A stretch of DNA of 64,000 bases from Zygnema cylindricum (lineage: Eukaryota; Streptophyta; Zygnematophyceae; Zygnematales; Zygnemataceae). Within the stretch, counting starts at the first letter, position 1, and each line of letters opens with the position of its first letter. Below the pieces are notes generated by a model, which had not been told where the DNA came from, did not search any database, and saw only the letters and a list, made by a program, of their open reading frames with translations. Shown here piece by piece: positions 1-11,467 of the stretch. Where the stretch lies: positions 64,001 to 128,000 of the forward strand of contig JBBHKE010003361.1 of assembly GCA_037447655.1 (NCBI GenBank). The letters are read 5' to 3'. A program made the position numbers and the translations under genes.

Positions 1-319
1 GCAATACAAACTAATCCGGTCCGCAGTAGTAATTCGAAACTGTGACAGTTGATGTTTTCAACCTGTCCGACGCTACAATACATTTGTTGCACTTGTCTGT
101 TATTCTGTAAAACATACTTTGCAAGCATAATGACAAAACATCACAGTTATGTATGTTTAATTTAATCAGAAACAACACTAATTCCAATAACTAAATTGCC
201 ATAAAAAAACAATAAAAACAGTTTACGGAAGGGGTATGGGAGCCCAAAAACCCATAAATAACCGCACAAAAAACTCTGACCAGAAAAGACATTCTAAAAT
301 GTGTATGGGGGCATATGGA
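1..319. other. AT-rich intergenic DNA
   Basis: I see no gene, repeat unit or RNA here. A CAACACTA motif near 173-180 resembles a T1 terminus but has no partner. Confidence 0.5.
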
Positions 320-490
320 CCAGCGAAAAACTACAAAAAGCAAGAAAACAGGTTTCGATAAATCGTCATATATGGGCCTGATATATCAGCAAAACATATT
401 GAGCTTCTCGATATATCGAAGCGAAACATCAATTATCGGGTACCCAAAATTAGGTGTATATCGGCTAGGGGCCTTCGATACACAACACTA
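320..490. mobile_element. T1 hAT-like element, terminal fragment
   Basis: The right edge CGATACACAACACTA at 476-490 is the T1 terminal inverted repeat. The sequence inward (TATCG-rich, with a match to the CCTAATTTTGTGTACCCGATA stretch) is the reverse complement of the first ~170 bp of the T1 copy at 14655-15139. I do not find the other terminus, so the copy is truncated or its left end decayed. It abuts the LRR pseudogene that starts a few bases further on. Confidence 0.6.
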
Positions 491-496
491 CAATTT

Positions 497-1230
497 ATTG
501 TCAATGAATCTCATTCGATCGATTCCTAAATCTTTAATTTCCCATCCAAATCTTTTCAAAATTCGACTCGATCACCATTTTTTGGGTGGAAGTATCCCTA
601 ACTCTTTCGGCAACAATACTTACGTTGTTTTCCTCCAAAACAATTCTCCCAGCGGTACCATTTTTGAATTCTCGGAGCTATAGAAATTGTTTCAACAACA
701 CAATTACGAGTAGCTTTGTACAAGAGGCAAAAAGTTCATGAGAACTTGACTTGACCGACAAGAGTATCTCCGGTGACATTTCTTTGACGTTTTCCAACGC
801 CTCCGAATTGCGTAGCTTGTAAGTGAACGAACTAGATTGCTTTTTTGATTTGATGGAGAAATTAATGGGCGAGTTGTAATTCAGTATGGTAACCTATTGT
901 TAATTAGTATTTGTTAATTTAATGTTCATGGCACTATTGGTGAAGCAAAGTTAACTGTTTTATAATTTATCCATAATTGTATGAGTGTTTTAGTAAATTT
1001 TTTCCACAAACTTAGGTTTATAAAAGCCCAACTATGTTTCTTAAATCAAAGACACTATCGACAATCGTGTGGTCATTTTGATTAACGTCTTTCCTTTGTT
1101 TGGAATCCAACAAGAAGTTATATAATCGTAATTAGTTGTATTTCAAGAATCTACGAGGAAATCAGCTAAACAACTTTTGAGGCCCGATCGGGTGGCTTAA
1201 TATTTCCTCTTCGCAAAAGGTTTTGTGAGT
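497..1230 (+). pseudogene. Leucine-rich-repeat receptor-type gene fragment
   Basis: Translation of 504-680 gives about three plant-type LRRs with ~24-residue spacing: IPKSLISHPNLFKIRLDHH, then LGGSIPNSFGNNTYVVFLQ, then NNSPSGTIFEFSEL, ending at a TAG at 681-683. In another frame 745-818 gives LDLTDKSISGDISLTFSNAS followed by ELRSL, again an LRR, ending at a splice-donor-like GTAAGT (819-824). A further LRR-like exon (NLRGNQLNNF, shift, GPIGWLNISSSQKVL) lies at 1148-1224, between TTTCAAG and GTGAGT, which look like an acceptor and a donor. LRR receptor kinase and receptor-like protein genes often have introns at LRR boundaries. The stop, the frameshifts and the absence of a signal peptide, transmembrane segment or kinase make this a relic. 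The 5' side is cut off by the T1 end at 490. It is the only host-type gene I can recognise in the window. Confidence 0.7.
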
Positions 1231-2104
1231 AAAATAAAACACTTTCTCTCAATTTCACGTTTGTTCTTTGTCAAATGGTTTTGCATTTATCGTCAACGAT
1301 GAACCTTCTTTCCCATCCTTCCTTGGTATATAATTAGAGTTTCATTGGAATAATATCTTGGTAAAGGAAATATTCGGCAAGGCCAAAACCCGCATTCTTT
1401 TCCTACGGTTAGCAGTAGGATCTCACATTTTTAGGTTAACTTGCTGAATGTTTCATTGCATGTAAATTGATTAAAGCGACATGAAAATTGTTGCATACAA
1501 AAAGCATTACTAGTTATTACATCATCACCTACTGCATGCCAAAACCATAAAAGTAAACAAAAAAAAAAAGTTTAAACATATATTTTCAAATAGGACATAC
1601 AGTCACAAGACTGTAATTAATATACCTGGTACAGGTTTGAGCTGAATAATATAAAAGGACAAAAATACAGAAAACAAGCGAAAGAAATAATACTAAAAAT
1701 TATTAGAGTCCCTCCGTATATATTTCTACTTATATTTTCACCAAACTGAGAAAGCATAAAACACTTGAAAAAAACACCGCTGCTCTGTTTTCGTTAACGG
1801 AAGTCCAAAACTCTATCCTAGGATATCCTTTTCCTACCTCTTATTTTTCATTTTTTTCCTAAAACAATGACCTTTGTTCTTCCTCTTCACATAATTGTCC
1901 TTCTTATTTTTCCTCCCATCCTCGTCTTCTCTCTCTTTCTTCCTCTCTCTCTTGCCACTCTCCATCATCTTCGTAATAGTAACATCCTCTCCTGTCACAG
2001 CATATTGTAATTCTATTTCCTCTTTCTCACTCTACTTGTTTACACATGTATCCATCCTTTGTTTCCTCATCGCCTGATATTTTTCCTCTATCGGAATCAT
2101 CCCT
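1231..2104. other. No recognised feature; pyrimidine-rich patch
   Basis: AT-rich DNA. A C/T-rich patch at about 1870-1960 creates an open frame of low-complexity residues that I do not believe. No LRR continuation is visible. Confidence 0.5.
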
Positions 2105-2447
2105 CTCGTGTTGGGTATCAAAGGCCCGTTGCCGATATTCGATATAGACCTATCTTCGGGTATCTAATAATCGATTTATTGTCTCAATATATCGGAAAGC
2201 TCAAATGTCGGGATACATAACCGACATATCAAGGGGGCAAGGGATTGGGGGAGTCTAGGGTCTAATGTGCGTTTTCCCGTACAAAACTTTTATACTACAG
2301 TTGTACGGACCCCCACCTCCCACCAAATATACCGAGATAATTTTTGTTGGTCTCGAATCGATATATCGAGCCCTCTGAACGTTTGATATTCGATACATCG
2401 AATATTAAATTTATCGCGGTAAGAATTATTTAGATACACAACAGTAT
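2105..2447. mobile_element. T1 hAT-like element, degenerate copy
   Basis: It starts TCGTGTTGGGTATC and ends GATACACAACAGTA, both degenerate T1 termini. The interior shares the GTACGGACCCCCACCTCCCACC block, the AATTTTTGTTGGTCTC block and TATCG-rich ends with the copy at 14655-15139, in the same orientation. No target duplication is visible, as expected for an old copy. No coding capacity. Confidence 0.65.
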
Positions 2448-3854
2448 TTTTAACCCACTTTGCTAAATCCTTATGAACATCATTTTTTTTTATTTGTTTT
2501 CATGAATAACTTTTTATTTTATTTTTGTTTTTCATGAACATTACTATTTTCTTGATTTTTATAAATCTAACTGAAGCTTTCAGTGAGTCCTTACTTGTTC
2601 CTTTCCTTGTTGTGAATATGCATAAACTTCAATTAAGAAATTGGAATGATGTTGGGAAAAAAGTTATATGTTTCAAAAAATTATTGTTGATTCGCTCTGT
2701 GTCGGTTTGGTTACTACACCCGCGATGTACATGGCAGAGAAAGAATTTCTGATTTTTGTATGTTTGGATTTGTACGATTTGCCCGTTAAGAATTCGGAGG
2801 GCGTGACATCTTACCACGTAAAAGATAAGTTAGCATCCATAAGAAGATAAAAATGGAAAAAAAAAGGAACATGAAAGGAAAAAATAGGCAAAAAGGAGCA
2901 AACGAAAAAGGAAACAACAAGGGACAAGAGAGGTTGTCGTGGACTTAAGTTCAATATAGTTGAAGAAATCATAATCTATGAGACGTTTGGGTTTTTTAAG
3001 GAACTCGAACGTGGAAGCTGCACTATACAAAAGTGGAGATAGAACTAATCTGGGTACATCTAGTAGTGGTAAAAGAATCACTAGTAAGAAAGATTCAAAG
3101 AGTTAGTGGGAACCTTTCTAAGCTAAGACAATATGTACAAAAAGAGGTTGAATAAGTACAAGAACACTAATTAAAGTAGTATACGTAAGACTTGGTGTTA
3201 TAGGAATTAAATATCAAGCAAAGAAAATTAACTAAAAATAGTGGTTCAATAGTACTGTGGAATGACAAATTCCAATAGTAACATGATAAAAAATTTTGAC
3301 AACTGCACGACTATTGAATATGCATGCCTCCTTACCATTGGATTTTGCACTGAAAATTCTTTTAGTTTACGAGCTTCACTTCTTCGATCGGATTTTCGTG
3401 CTCTTGACACGCTGACGTCATGTTTGCGTTATATTGACGTCATGATGACGGCATTGCCTCGATAAGAACCCTTCCACTTTCTATCTCTACCTCTCTCCTC
3501 GCACTTTTTTCCATCCCCGCTTGGTCTCCGACTTCACATTGTTCCCCCCCCTTCCCCTATCCCTCTCCCCCATTCTACCTATACCTTTTTGCTTTGACTC
3601 TCCTCCCCTTTCATTCCTTGTCCCGTGGTCTCCCTCTTTTCCTGTCCCTTTAACCACCGTCGTCTTTACTCTTCATCTTTTTACCCACCCTCCAACTCCA
3701 TGTTAGGTAGTGCAATGTGTACGTCATTGTCTATGGTAATGTCAATTTGGTTGCGCGTCACGTCGCGCACTTCGTTTCATTGTAATTCACGTCCAATTCT
3801 GTATTTTGTCGAGTGTAAATTTTGCATAGACTACTGTACGGTTTGAGTTGTATA
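2448..3854. other. No recognised gene; pyrimidine-rich segment at 3470-3700
   Basis: I find nothing coding that is convincing on either strand. At 3470-3700 the plus strand is mostly C and T, which makes spurious Pro/Ser/Leu-rich frames. TGACGTCA at 3413-3420 and again at 3437-3444 is a CRE-like palindrome, but without a gene nearby I assign it no role. Confidence 0.45.
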
Positions 3855-4071
3855 CCCGCGAATCGTTATGAGCGTAAAGGTTTTTTTTGCCACTTAAAAC
3901 ATCTTTTCTCCGTACACACTTGCGAGATTTTCAATTTGAGACCGCCAATCGAAAGCTGATAATGTTACCTTTCAATCGCAACCGTCAGATCTACAATACG
4001 ACAAGTGTGTACGGAGAAAAGATGTCTTGAGTGGCGAAGAAAAACCTTGACGGTAATAACGATTCGCGGTG
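3855..4071. mobile_element. T2 MITE, copy 1
   Basis: A 217-bp foldback element flanked by TA (3853-3854 and 4072-4073). Left arm CCCGCGAATCGTTAT pairs with right arm ATAACGATTCGCGGTG, and pairing continues through GCCACT..AACATCTTTTCTCCGTACACA. It is non-coding. The TA target suggests a Tc1/mariner-type transposase source, which is inference. Confidence 0.75.
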
Positions 4072-4223
4072 TAATGGTTTGTGGTGGTTCGTAGTGGTTC
4101 TTTCTTATGAGGTGTGGTACTTTGTCGGCGCATATTTTGGGCGCCGTGTCAAATGGGTTGCAGTATTCCAGTGTTTCCTCATGGAATCGGGTGGGCGCGA
4201 AATCGGGTTGATTCATGTCCTTA

Positions 4224-5316
4224 CACGTATCGCTATTAGTGTTAATAACTTTTCCGCCACTGAAAACATCTTTTCTCCGTACACATTTGTCTGGTTCTCA
4301 ATTTAGTAGTGTTGTGTATCGGTAAAAAACTTATCGCGATAACACCGATACCGATAGTTATCGGTTATCGAACGGTCAGAGATTCCGATATATCGGTCTG
4401 GGACCAACAAATTCCATATCGGCGATAACTTAAAAAATATATAGTATGCATACAATAGCACTTTATAACATACTGTATTATTTTATTGATTTTATATAGC
4501 GTGGCATGCCACGTATAAAAATATGTGCCGTTACCGTTTAGCTGCAATTTATTACGGACAGCGCAGCATATAAACGTTGGCCGGTTAACTGAACAAAAAT
4601 TTTACGGCGATGTACGTAATTTTACCAAAAACTGGTGAACATGGAACTGTAAAAGGACGGCGCACACAAAAGTACAACGGACGCAAAATAACATTCTGCG
4701 TGCCGCCGAAATCGAACGGACGACTTGGAATGAGAAAACAAGAGCGGACGGCCACGTGAGCGCCAGCATCCGGAATGGCTCTTTTGGCAGCTTATGCCAA
4801 AAAAGCTGACAGGTTGACACGTGGCAGGTCCCCAGTGGATCTCAAGGAATAAAGGGACAAAGCCATGGCGTCGGATGTGAAAGGTACATCGTTTTTACTG
4901 GATCCGTACGTCCGGAGAATAAGACGTACAGTTTTCGTACGTCCGGAGAATAAGACGTACAGTTGAGTGTACAGGCCGTACATTTATCTGTACGGTCCGT
5001 ACTGTTATCGCCGATAACTATCGTTATCGGCATTATCGCCGATAAGTACCCGATATTATCGGCTACTTATCGGCGATAAGACCGATATCGATATATCGTA
5101 CCAATATATCGATTATCGGGAACCCGAAAAAAGGTCCATATCGGTTATCGGCAAATCCTTACCGATACACAACACTACAATTTAGGACCGCCAATTGAAA
5201 GCTGAGAATCTTACCTTTCGACCGTAACCGTCAGATCCACCATCCGCAATATGTGTACGGAGAAAAGTCGTTTTTAGTGGCAAAACAAACATTAACAATA
5301 ATAGCGATTCACGGTG
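4224..5316. mobile_element. T2 MITE, copy 2, split by a T1 insertion
   Basis: The two halves (4224-4306 and 5178-5316) rejoin into a ~214-bp T2 element when the inserted T1 copy and one 8-bp duplication are removed. The ends ACGTATCGCTATTA and TAATAGCGATTCACGGTG are flanked by TA at 4222-4223 and 5317-5318. The inner TTTTCTCCGTACACA motif occurs in both halves. Confidence 0.8.
4307..5177. mobile_element. T1 hAT-like non-autonomous element, intact ends
   Basis: An 871-bp element with perfect terminal inverted repeats TAGTGTTGTGTATCGGTAA / TTACCGATACACAACACTA. It is flanked by a perfect 8-bp target duplication CAATTTAG (4299-4306 and 5178-5185). The 8-bp duplication and the TAGTG terminus fit the hAT superfamily. 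The subterminal regions are dense in ATCGGTTATCG-type repeats on both sides, possibly transposase-binding sites by analogy with Ac/Ds. There is no transposase frame, so it must be moved in trans. Confidence 0.85.
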
Positions 5317-5445
5317 TACTTTCACGTACGATTTTGAGACGCAACAACATTGTGTAGTTTCGGTTCGCGTTTACAAATGTATGTATGCTTAGATAAACTT
5401 TGGTAATGCGTAAGGCTTTGGTTGGCTTGGGTTGTCGTGTACCTA

Positions 5446-5643
5446 CACCGCTCATCGTTATTACCGTTAAAGATTTGTTAGTGTTAATGCGAAATTAGAA
5501 TTAAAAATACTAATTTAGTGTAAGGAGACTTGGTAAATTGTAGTCCACGTCCTTAAATAATGTTATTAACTCTATTTTGTGATTTTTGGTCAAAAAAAGT
5601 CGCGACCGAATTAGTGTTATTTACACTAATAATGATTAGCGTG
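5446..5643. mobile_element. T2 MITE, copy 3
   Basis: A 198-bp element flanked by TA at 5444-5445 and 5644-5645. The ends CACCGCTCATCGTTATTA and TAATGATTAGCGTG are inverted and similar to the other T2 copies. The interior differs (AATTAGTGTTATTTACACTAAT palindrome region), so this is a subfamily. It directly abuts the minisatellite repeat that follows. Confidence 0.65.
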
Positions 5644-5644
5644 T

Positions 5645-6560
5645 AGATGTCATATGTTGGTTCTCCAATTTCCAATGGCAGCGTTTCTAATGTCCGAATT
5701 TATGATGATCGAATTTCCAATATCCGATTTTTTTGTGTTCGAATTTTTTGTGTCCGAAATACTTATGTTCGACATTCTGATGTCACAATTTCTTATATTC
5801 AAATATCTCGTGTCAAATTTCCGATTTCCGAATTTCTGATGTCCGCATTCCAGATGTTCAAATTTATGATACTGATATTTCTGAATGTTTCAATGTCTGA
5901 TGTTCGAATTTATTTTGTCCAAATTTCCAATTCGTCGAATTTTCATATCCGAATTTCTTATATCAAAATTCTGATGCTTGAAATTCTGATTTTCCAACTT
6001 CTGATGTCTGAATTTTTGAGTTCCGAATTTTTTATGTCCGAATTTCTGACGGTTCTGACGGTCGAACTTCTGATGTTTGTATTTCCGAGTTTTATATGTT
6101 CAAATTTATGATTTTCCGATGTCCAAATGTTTTATATCAGAAGTTTTGATGTTCTTGTTTCGTTGTCCAAAATTTTGATCTTTGAATTTTTGATTTCCAA
6201 TTTCTGATGTCCAGATCTTTTATGTTCGAATTTTTATGTGCGAATTTCTGACGTTCGTATTTCTGATATCCGAATTGCTGATATCCAAATATTCGATGTC
6301 CGTATTTTTGATGTCCAAATTTCCGATGTTAGTTTCCGTTGCTTATGTTCATTAGTTTTTTACTTTCTCTCCCTCTCCGTCTCACTCTCTCTTCTCGTCT
6401 TACCTCTCTTTGCCTCTCCCCCTCCCTCTCCTCCTACCTCTCTCCATCCCTCTACCTCTCCCCTCCCCCAACATCCAATGTCCAAGTCCTACTTTTCTAA
6501 ATATTGTAGGAAATTGCGACGTAATTTCATGTGTATATTTACTTGTTTATTTACTTATTA
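5645..6560. repeat. Repeat with 15-bp minisatellite, copy 1
   Basis: From about 5680 to 6330 the DNA is a degenerate tandem array of the 15-bp unit TCTGATGTCCGAATT. It is preceded by AGATGTCATATGTTGGTTCT, followed by a pyrimidine tract (6355-6475), then CCAACATCCAATGTCCAAG and GGAAATTGCGACGTAATTT. The same order recurs at 16419-17165, so array plus flanks form one dispersed repeat family. Because 15 bp is five codons, long open frames (Ile-Ser-Asp-Val-Arg-like pentads) arise by chance. I do not call a gene. Confidence 0.8.
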
Positions 6561-8019
6561 ATTTTATTACGTTTTAGCTTAATCTCGTGGAGCACCATAT
6601 GCTACATGCGAGTAAAGTCACACAAGAACATACAACGCACTACAAACGCGCATATAACGAGTACATACACGTATACCAACGATGACAAGAACGAATGACA
6701 CATATAACCTTACGGTACAGCAAATGAGTACAAAACCAACCGTTAAAGGGTCCAAAGCCACCCAGGTAGCTTTTTTCTCTCGGCCAATGTTCCCGCCGAT
6801 CGGTCCGCTCTTAGAAGTACTTCCTCTATTGAAAGGTGCTTGTATTGAGTCGTTGGACTAGGGAAAATTATCGGACCAAGATTCGGCGGACTTTCGGCGT
6901 ACCTCCATAACTTAGAATTTTCGAGACCTCAATCGATTGTCGTCCTTTGTAAGCCTCGGTTTTCAACGTCGCTTGCCAGAATTTGACGTGTGATATCTCG
7001 TTAAATAAAATTCAAAGTCCTCTTTACTGTACAATTTACGGCACGTGATTACGATCTGCCGTCGCAAAGATACGCCCTAAATAAGGCTCAGTACCCTAAA
7101 AAATCACTAATTTCACTTTTTGCCGAAAAGTGAGCACCCACCATATCACTTGTGTAGAGCAAGCTCTTGCCCGTCCCCGCCGAAGGCCTTTGGCCTTCGG
7201 GTGGAGCGGCTAGCCCCGCCTTCGGCCTGGCCACTCCCCCCCCCCCTCCTTTTCTTTTGTGACGCATTTGACTCCACTACATCACGTCTATCGGAGATTC
7301 AAACTCCGCATCCGCCACAAAATAGTCTTTCTGTGGGGTTGGTCCAAGCCGTAGACACCAATACCAACCCCTTTTCACCCATCCTCCTATATAGCTATCT
7401 GTAAACCACTTATAACTAACTCGTAGGTGTTTTTATATGCTTAAGTTCTTTCCTCACTCGTATACCACATCGCAACTCCACAAGCATTAAAGCAACATCA
7501 GACAGCAATGATATGCAATAGCAAAAACGTAGAACCAAGTCAAGACATCTCAATTTCCACAGAGCTTATAAATAAAGCTGTAAAATACAAGGGTTTTGTC
7601 ATTTCCTATCAATCGTCGTCCCATTTCTGTCCTTCAATATTAAGCTTTCCCTCCCTCCAACTTCTAATAATCAACCTGTCACTTGCTATGTATCACTCTC
7701 TGTCTCCTTCCCCTTTTACAATTTTCCCGTTTTATAGGGGCTTTGGCCTTACACTTAGATGGATTTCCCATCAAACTCTCGTTCGTCACCTTCTCCTCCT
7801 CGCTAGCTTCATCCTTCGACTCGTCCCTTTCTTTGGCTGCATCAATGTCTCCCACTTCTCTCCCTATAAATCGTTCATCTTTCGTATAACCCCTACGCAC
7901 AGGGGTGTTGGTAATGGTTCATCCTCCCCTTCAATATCTGCCATATCGTCCACGAACGAGTTTCTTCTCTCTCGGTTCTCCCTTCTTTTAGACCTTTTCG
8001 ATTTCACCTTGCACGGAGT
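6561..8019. other. No recognised gene; GC-rich hairpin at 7180-7230
   Basis: At 7181-7201 the palindrome CCGAAGGCCTTTGGCCTTCGG can fold on itself and is echoed by GCCTTCGGCC downstream. At 7640-8019 the minus strand has charged Lys/Glu-rich frames that could be coding remnants of whatever LTR-N inserted into, but I recognise no family. The rest is featureless. Confidence 0.4.
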
Positions 8020-8024
8020 GAGGT

Positions 8025-8634
8025 GTTGCGCTGGGTCGTTCATTCGAGCTAACGACAGGATCTCCCGTAGCCACAAACAAAATAGACCGGTCCCAGATCA
8101 AACACGCACAAGGGGCTTAGGGAGTCACAGAAAATAAATAGAGATGGGAAAGATGTCGCTACGGAGAGATATATTTAGCAGTAGACAGGATAGACAAAGT
8201 AGAATCTCAAGAATAGCCGTAGCTTTGATTAATGGTCCTTTTAGGACGATTTGTTTACAAAAGACTTTATCAATAAAGCCAAATCTATTCTACCTTTTGT
8301 CTTTTCTCTATGTCTGACTTGCTCTTTAAATTGATGGATGAAGGGTATCTTCTGTCTATTCTGCTTTGTCTTTTCTATGCTGTGATAACAAACTACACTA
8401 AATGTACTCTAAATGTGGTCCAATCAGACCGTATGTACACATTAAGTTTCCACCAAAAATTGCCACACGTCTGTCGAATGCAATTCCGTACACAAGCACT
8501 CAATCAAACGTATAAAAGTTAGGTACAATTTCGTACAAACTGATTCGTCACGTCACGCCACGTCACGTTGCACATTTGCAAATCGGCACTTTTGTTAGAA
8601 TCGATGGATTGTTGAAGATCGTCCAAAACTAACA
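8025..8634 (-). repeat. LTR-N 3' LTR
   Basis: Starts at 8634 with TGTTAG and ends at 8025 with CAACA on the minus strand. It aligns along its length with 12047-12638. The last ~39 codons of the interior open frame run into this LTR (reading VLVLDDLQQSIDS at its start). Confidence 0.8.
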
Positions 8635-9730
8635 CTCCCACTCGAGCTTTACGCGATACATCCGTTACAATGTTGTCATTGATGATTTTCGTCACAATAT
8701 AAAACTCGCGGGTACTTCTTCGATATAAAAATTTGTCGCTGTACACTTGAGGCGATTTGGAGTTGATATAATCTTTCGCTCCGTTGATTCGTACTGATTT
8801 TGGATCCCTTTGAAATATGATCCCGTGGTGCCCACCTATGGTCGAATGATGACCTTTCGTCAAAGTATGACCAATTGGGGGGCGTTTGGCGCCTAAGGCT
8901 ACTGCGTCGCTAGCGCTTAATGCAAATGCCAATGGATCACTTATGGGACCACATGACGTGTCCTTCATCCTCATTGTACGAGGAGCATGATGTTTCGTTT
9001 CACTTTGACCGTGGATTTCGTTCGGCTGGCATCCAATCGGTACCGTGTGTTTCCTCGCATAAACTTCAAGTTGTCGTTCAAACGACTTAATGAATTTCGT
9101 CCATTCGATTGCTTCGTTCGCGGCGGGATGAAATTTCGACATTTTCCAATGTACGACTCCGAAAGTGCTTTGCGCCTCCGTCGCTTGTTCACAAAGGTGA
9201 GTTCCGGCTTCCTTTGCTGCTCTCTAATTTTCGCACTATTTCGCGTTTTCAATATCATTTGGCAAAATGCTTGAAAAGACGGTGAAGTAATTTTGACTTA
9301 TGAATTCTTTTCTTGTTTTTCGTCCTTTGTTCGCTTTTGTCTGATTCTCCTTGACATAGAACTTGTTGGCTCCTCCACTGAACGCAGATTCCATACCGGC
9401 GACCTCCATGACATGAGTTCCTTCTATTAGTGGATCTCCTTCCTTTGTGGTGTCTTCCTTGAGGATGATATAAGTCTTTGCCGTCAACAAATCCATCCTC
9501 TCCCTGGCTGGATTCATTAACGGTAAGATTTGGTTTCTTGAGATCTCTTTTCCTGTATGTGCTTTCATCTCATTTGCAATTTTGTCAGAAATTAGTTTAC
9601 TCCTAATTTGAGCCTCCTTTCTCACTTTCCAATAATCACTTGTTGGTGTGACAAAAATTGATGCATGAATTCTCTCCTTTTCTGGTGGAGTTACTGAGAT
9701 GCGTTTCACCTGTTTTGCAGAGCATTTCAT
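8519..9730 (-). pseudogene. LTR-N second open frame, unknown protein
   Basis: A single minus-strand frame of ~400 codons starts with MKCSAKQVKRISVTPPEK at 9730, is interrupted by two close TAG codons near 9220-9240, and then runs on (from MSKFHPAANEAIEWTKF at 9142) into the 3' LTR. Composition is protein-like: basic N-terminal half, then a mixed alpha/beta-looking C-terminal part with SPQVYSDKFLYRRSTREFYI and ARVGVLVLDDL. I recognise no protease (DSG/DTG), integrase (DDE), RT (YxDD) or zinc knuckle. It could be a captured host gene fragment, an envelope-position extra frame, or a highly diverged retroelement protein. It sits at the 3' end of the element, where extra ORFs of LTR elements usually lie. 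Confidence 0.5.
8635..8643 (-). other. LTR-N polypurine tract
   Basis: GAGTGGGAG on the minus strand lies immediately before the 3' LTR start, the expected place for the plus-strand primer of reverse transcription. Confidence 0.6.
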
Positions 9731-10389
9731 CGTCTGTGATTACTTTGCTCCCGCTTAGTGGTGGTCGTCGTAGATTGGAAAGATGGAGGATTCAAGGCCT
9801 TCTTTGGATTGGTCATTAAAGTGGGATTGACTTCTAGGACACTCGAATTCGAATCCCTTTTCGAATGGTAAGATTTTGTCTTTGTTGCATGTGCTTCCAG
9901 TGTTGATGAATTCACTGTCTGATTTGATGACTAACGTTTGCTGAATGTCTCCCACTTCTTGGTTGTCCTTGCTCCTTCTCGATTTGCCTTCTGCTCTTTT
10001 TTTTTCCCCTCCTCTCCTTGTCCATTTACCTGCACATTAAGATTTTTATTTATATTTTGCAGATCGGTGGATTGACTCTCACTACATTGGTCGACATTAC
10101 CCAAATCTGTGCTCATGGGACAGCATGTAGCCACGCGGCTTCCAATGGTCTCTGAAAGTCGTTGGATCTCCTGGTTCTCAACATCCTCAATTTGGTGAGT
10201 GGGACTATGACCCTTTTCGTCAATCCTCCTTGATTGTTTTTCCTTAGAATCAACTATCTTTTTGCCTGACAATATTTTGTCACTACTTGCATTTGTCGTC
10301 TCTGATTGAGGCTTGATGGCTTTTTCTGCTGCAAAATCTGATGTCTTTTGACTCTCGATGACTTTCTCTTGCTGCGTCGCTGCAATCAT
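9727..10389 (-). pseudogene. LTR-N middle region, low-complexity charged protein
   Basis: A minus-strand frame starting at 10389 gives a hydrophilic Gln/Lys/Glu/Ser-rich sequence (MIAATQQEKVIESQKTSD to GARTTKKWETFSKR). It stops at a TAG near 9931 and then continues in the same frame to 9727 with a Thr/Ser-rich tail. It looks like a disordered linker or nucleic-acid-binding region. It may be the upstream part of the frame at 8519-9730, joined by a frameshift. No family is recognised. Confidence 0.4.
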
Positions 10390-11467
10390 GCGTGTGTCAC
10401 CTTTGTTGCCTCCTTACATCTCGGAATCGATTTGCTTCACAGAGTGACATTATAATTCTTTGTGCAGGACAGTGCTTTGGTCCTCTTTCTCGATAAAGAG
10501 TGGCGCACTTGGTCGACTTTGTGCGTTCTTTGTAACATCTTCGCAGATTTCTTCATCACCTTATGTGGGTTCACGCTGTTCTGAGGCGTTGCGGGTGAGC
10601 GTGGTGCGTTCTGAGACAAATGATATCTGACCTTTTTGAGGTAAGATCTCCTTCCCGTCTCCTCTTAAGATGGGTGACTCTTAATCTTGGAATCTCGATT
10701 CTCTCTACTGCTCAACTTGAAGCTGATGATGGCCCTTTTCTTGTCTAAGCCCCTTTTCTTAACTAAGCGGTATTCCATCTTTGCATTCGTTTTTGCAGCA
10801 ACATCTGCAAAGTTAAATGTGCAGTTTTTTTGTTAGCTGCTTTGAATTTTTCTCTGCAAGGTTAGAACTCTATTTATGTCCTTCTTGCTTGACTCCTTTG
10901 TTGTCAGCTGAATGGCGTCCCATCCACTGATTCTTCTGATTTTGGGATGTGTACGTTCAAGGACGGAGCCCTCGGCCATCTGATTTGGTAACTCCTTCGA
11001 AAGATTGGGACGGAGATAGTGCCACATGCTCTAGGCTGATGGTGGATCTCCTCAGATTGCTTCTCTGAAATGGTGAGTTCTTCTTCCCCTTCTATCTGCC
11101 CTCATGGCAGACCTTCCCCTTCTCTCGCATCCTCTTTCAGAAAGAGGTACACGTGTGAGACCGTGTCTCGGTCTGGAGTTCGGCCTGCATTAAAGTCGTT
11201 ACAGATCTTTTTCATTGCTCTTTTCTCTCCTCCATTGTCAATAAATTTGGCTGTCTCTCCACTTGGGTCTTTTTTGCTTGCTTGTCTCTTCTCCGCTAGG
11301 GTCTTATTTGATTGCGTGTCTCCTCTCCGATGGGGTCTTCTTTGATCTGAATGCTGGAATTGCAGATAGAGTCACTGTGATTTGGGTTTTGACGGTTTTA
11401 TTTTGTCTCTACCTTGTCACCTGCTTGGTCATTTTGTTTTGTCGCTACCCTATCACTTGCTTGGTCA
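10390..11467 (-). other. LTR-N interior between gag and the unknown region
   Basis: Short basic minus-strand frames (10437-10619 and 10833-11027) look like decayed coding sequence, but no motif is identifiable. Plus-strand frames here are shadows. Confidence 0.35.

Noticed and set aside
3413-3444. Two TGACGTCA palindromes as a promoter
   Set aside because: No gene or start site is nearby. Two 8-mers close together in AT-rich DNA are not enough.
5647-6330. Long open frames with pentad repeats that could suggest a pentapeptide-repeat protein
   Set aside because: The 15-bp DNA repeat is open in more than one frame and the residues do not fit the A(D/N)LXX pattern. The same array at 16419 has different frames.
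7508-8137. 209-codon plus-strand frame as a gene
   Set aside because: It crosses the boundary of LTR-N at 8025, is hydrophobic/Ser-rich without motif, and overlaps better charged frames on the minus strand.
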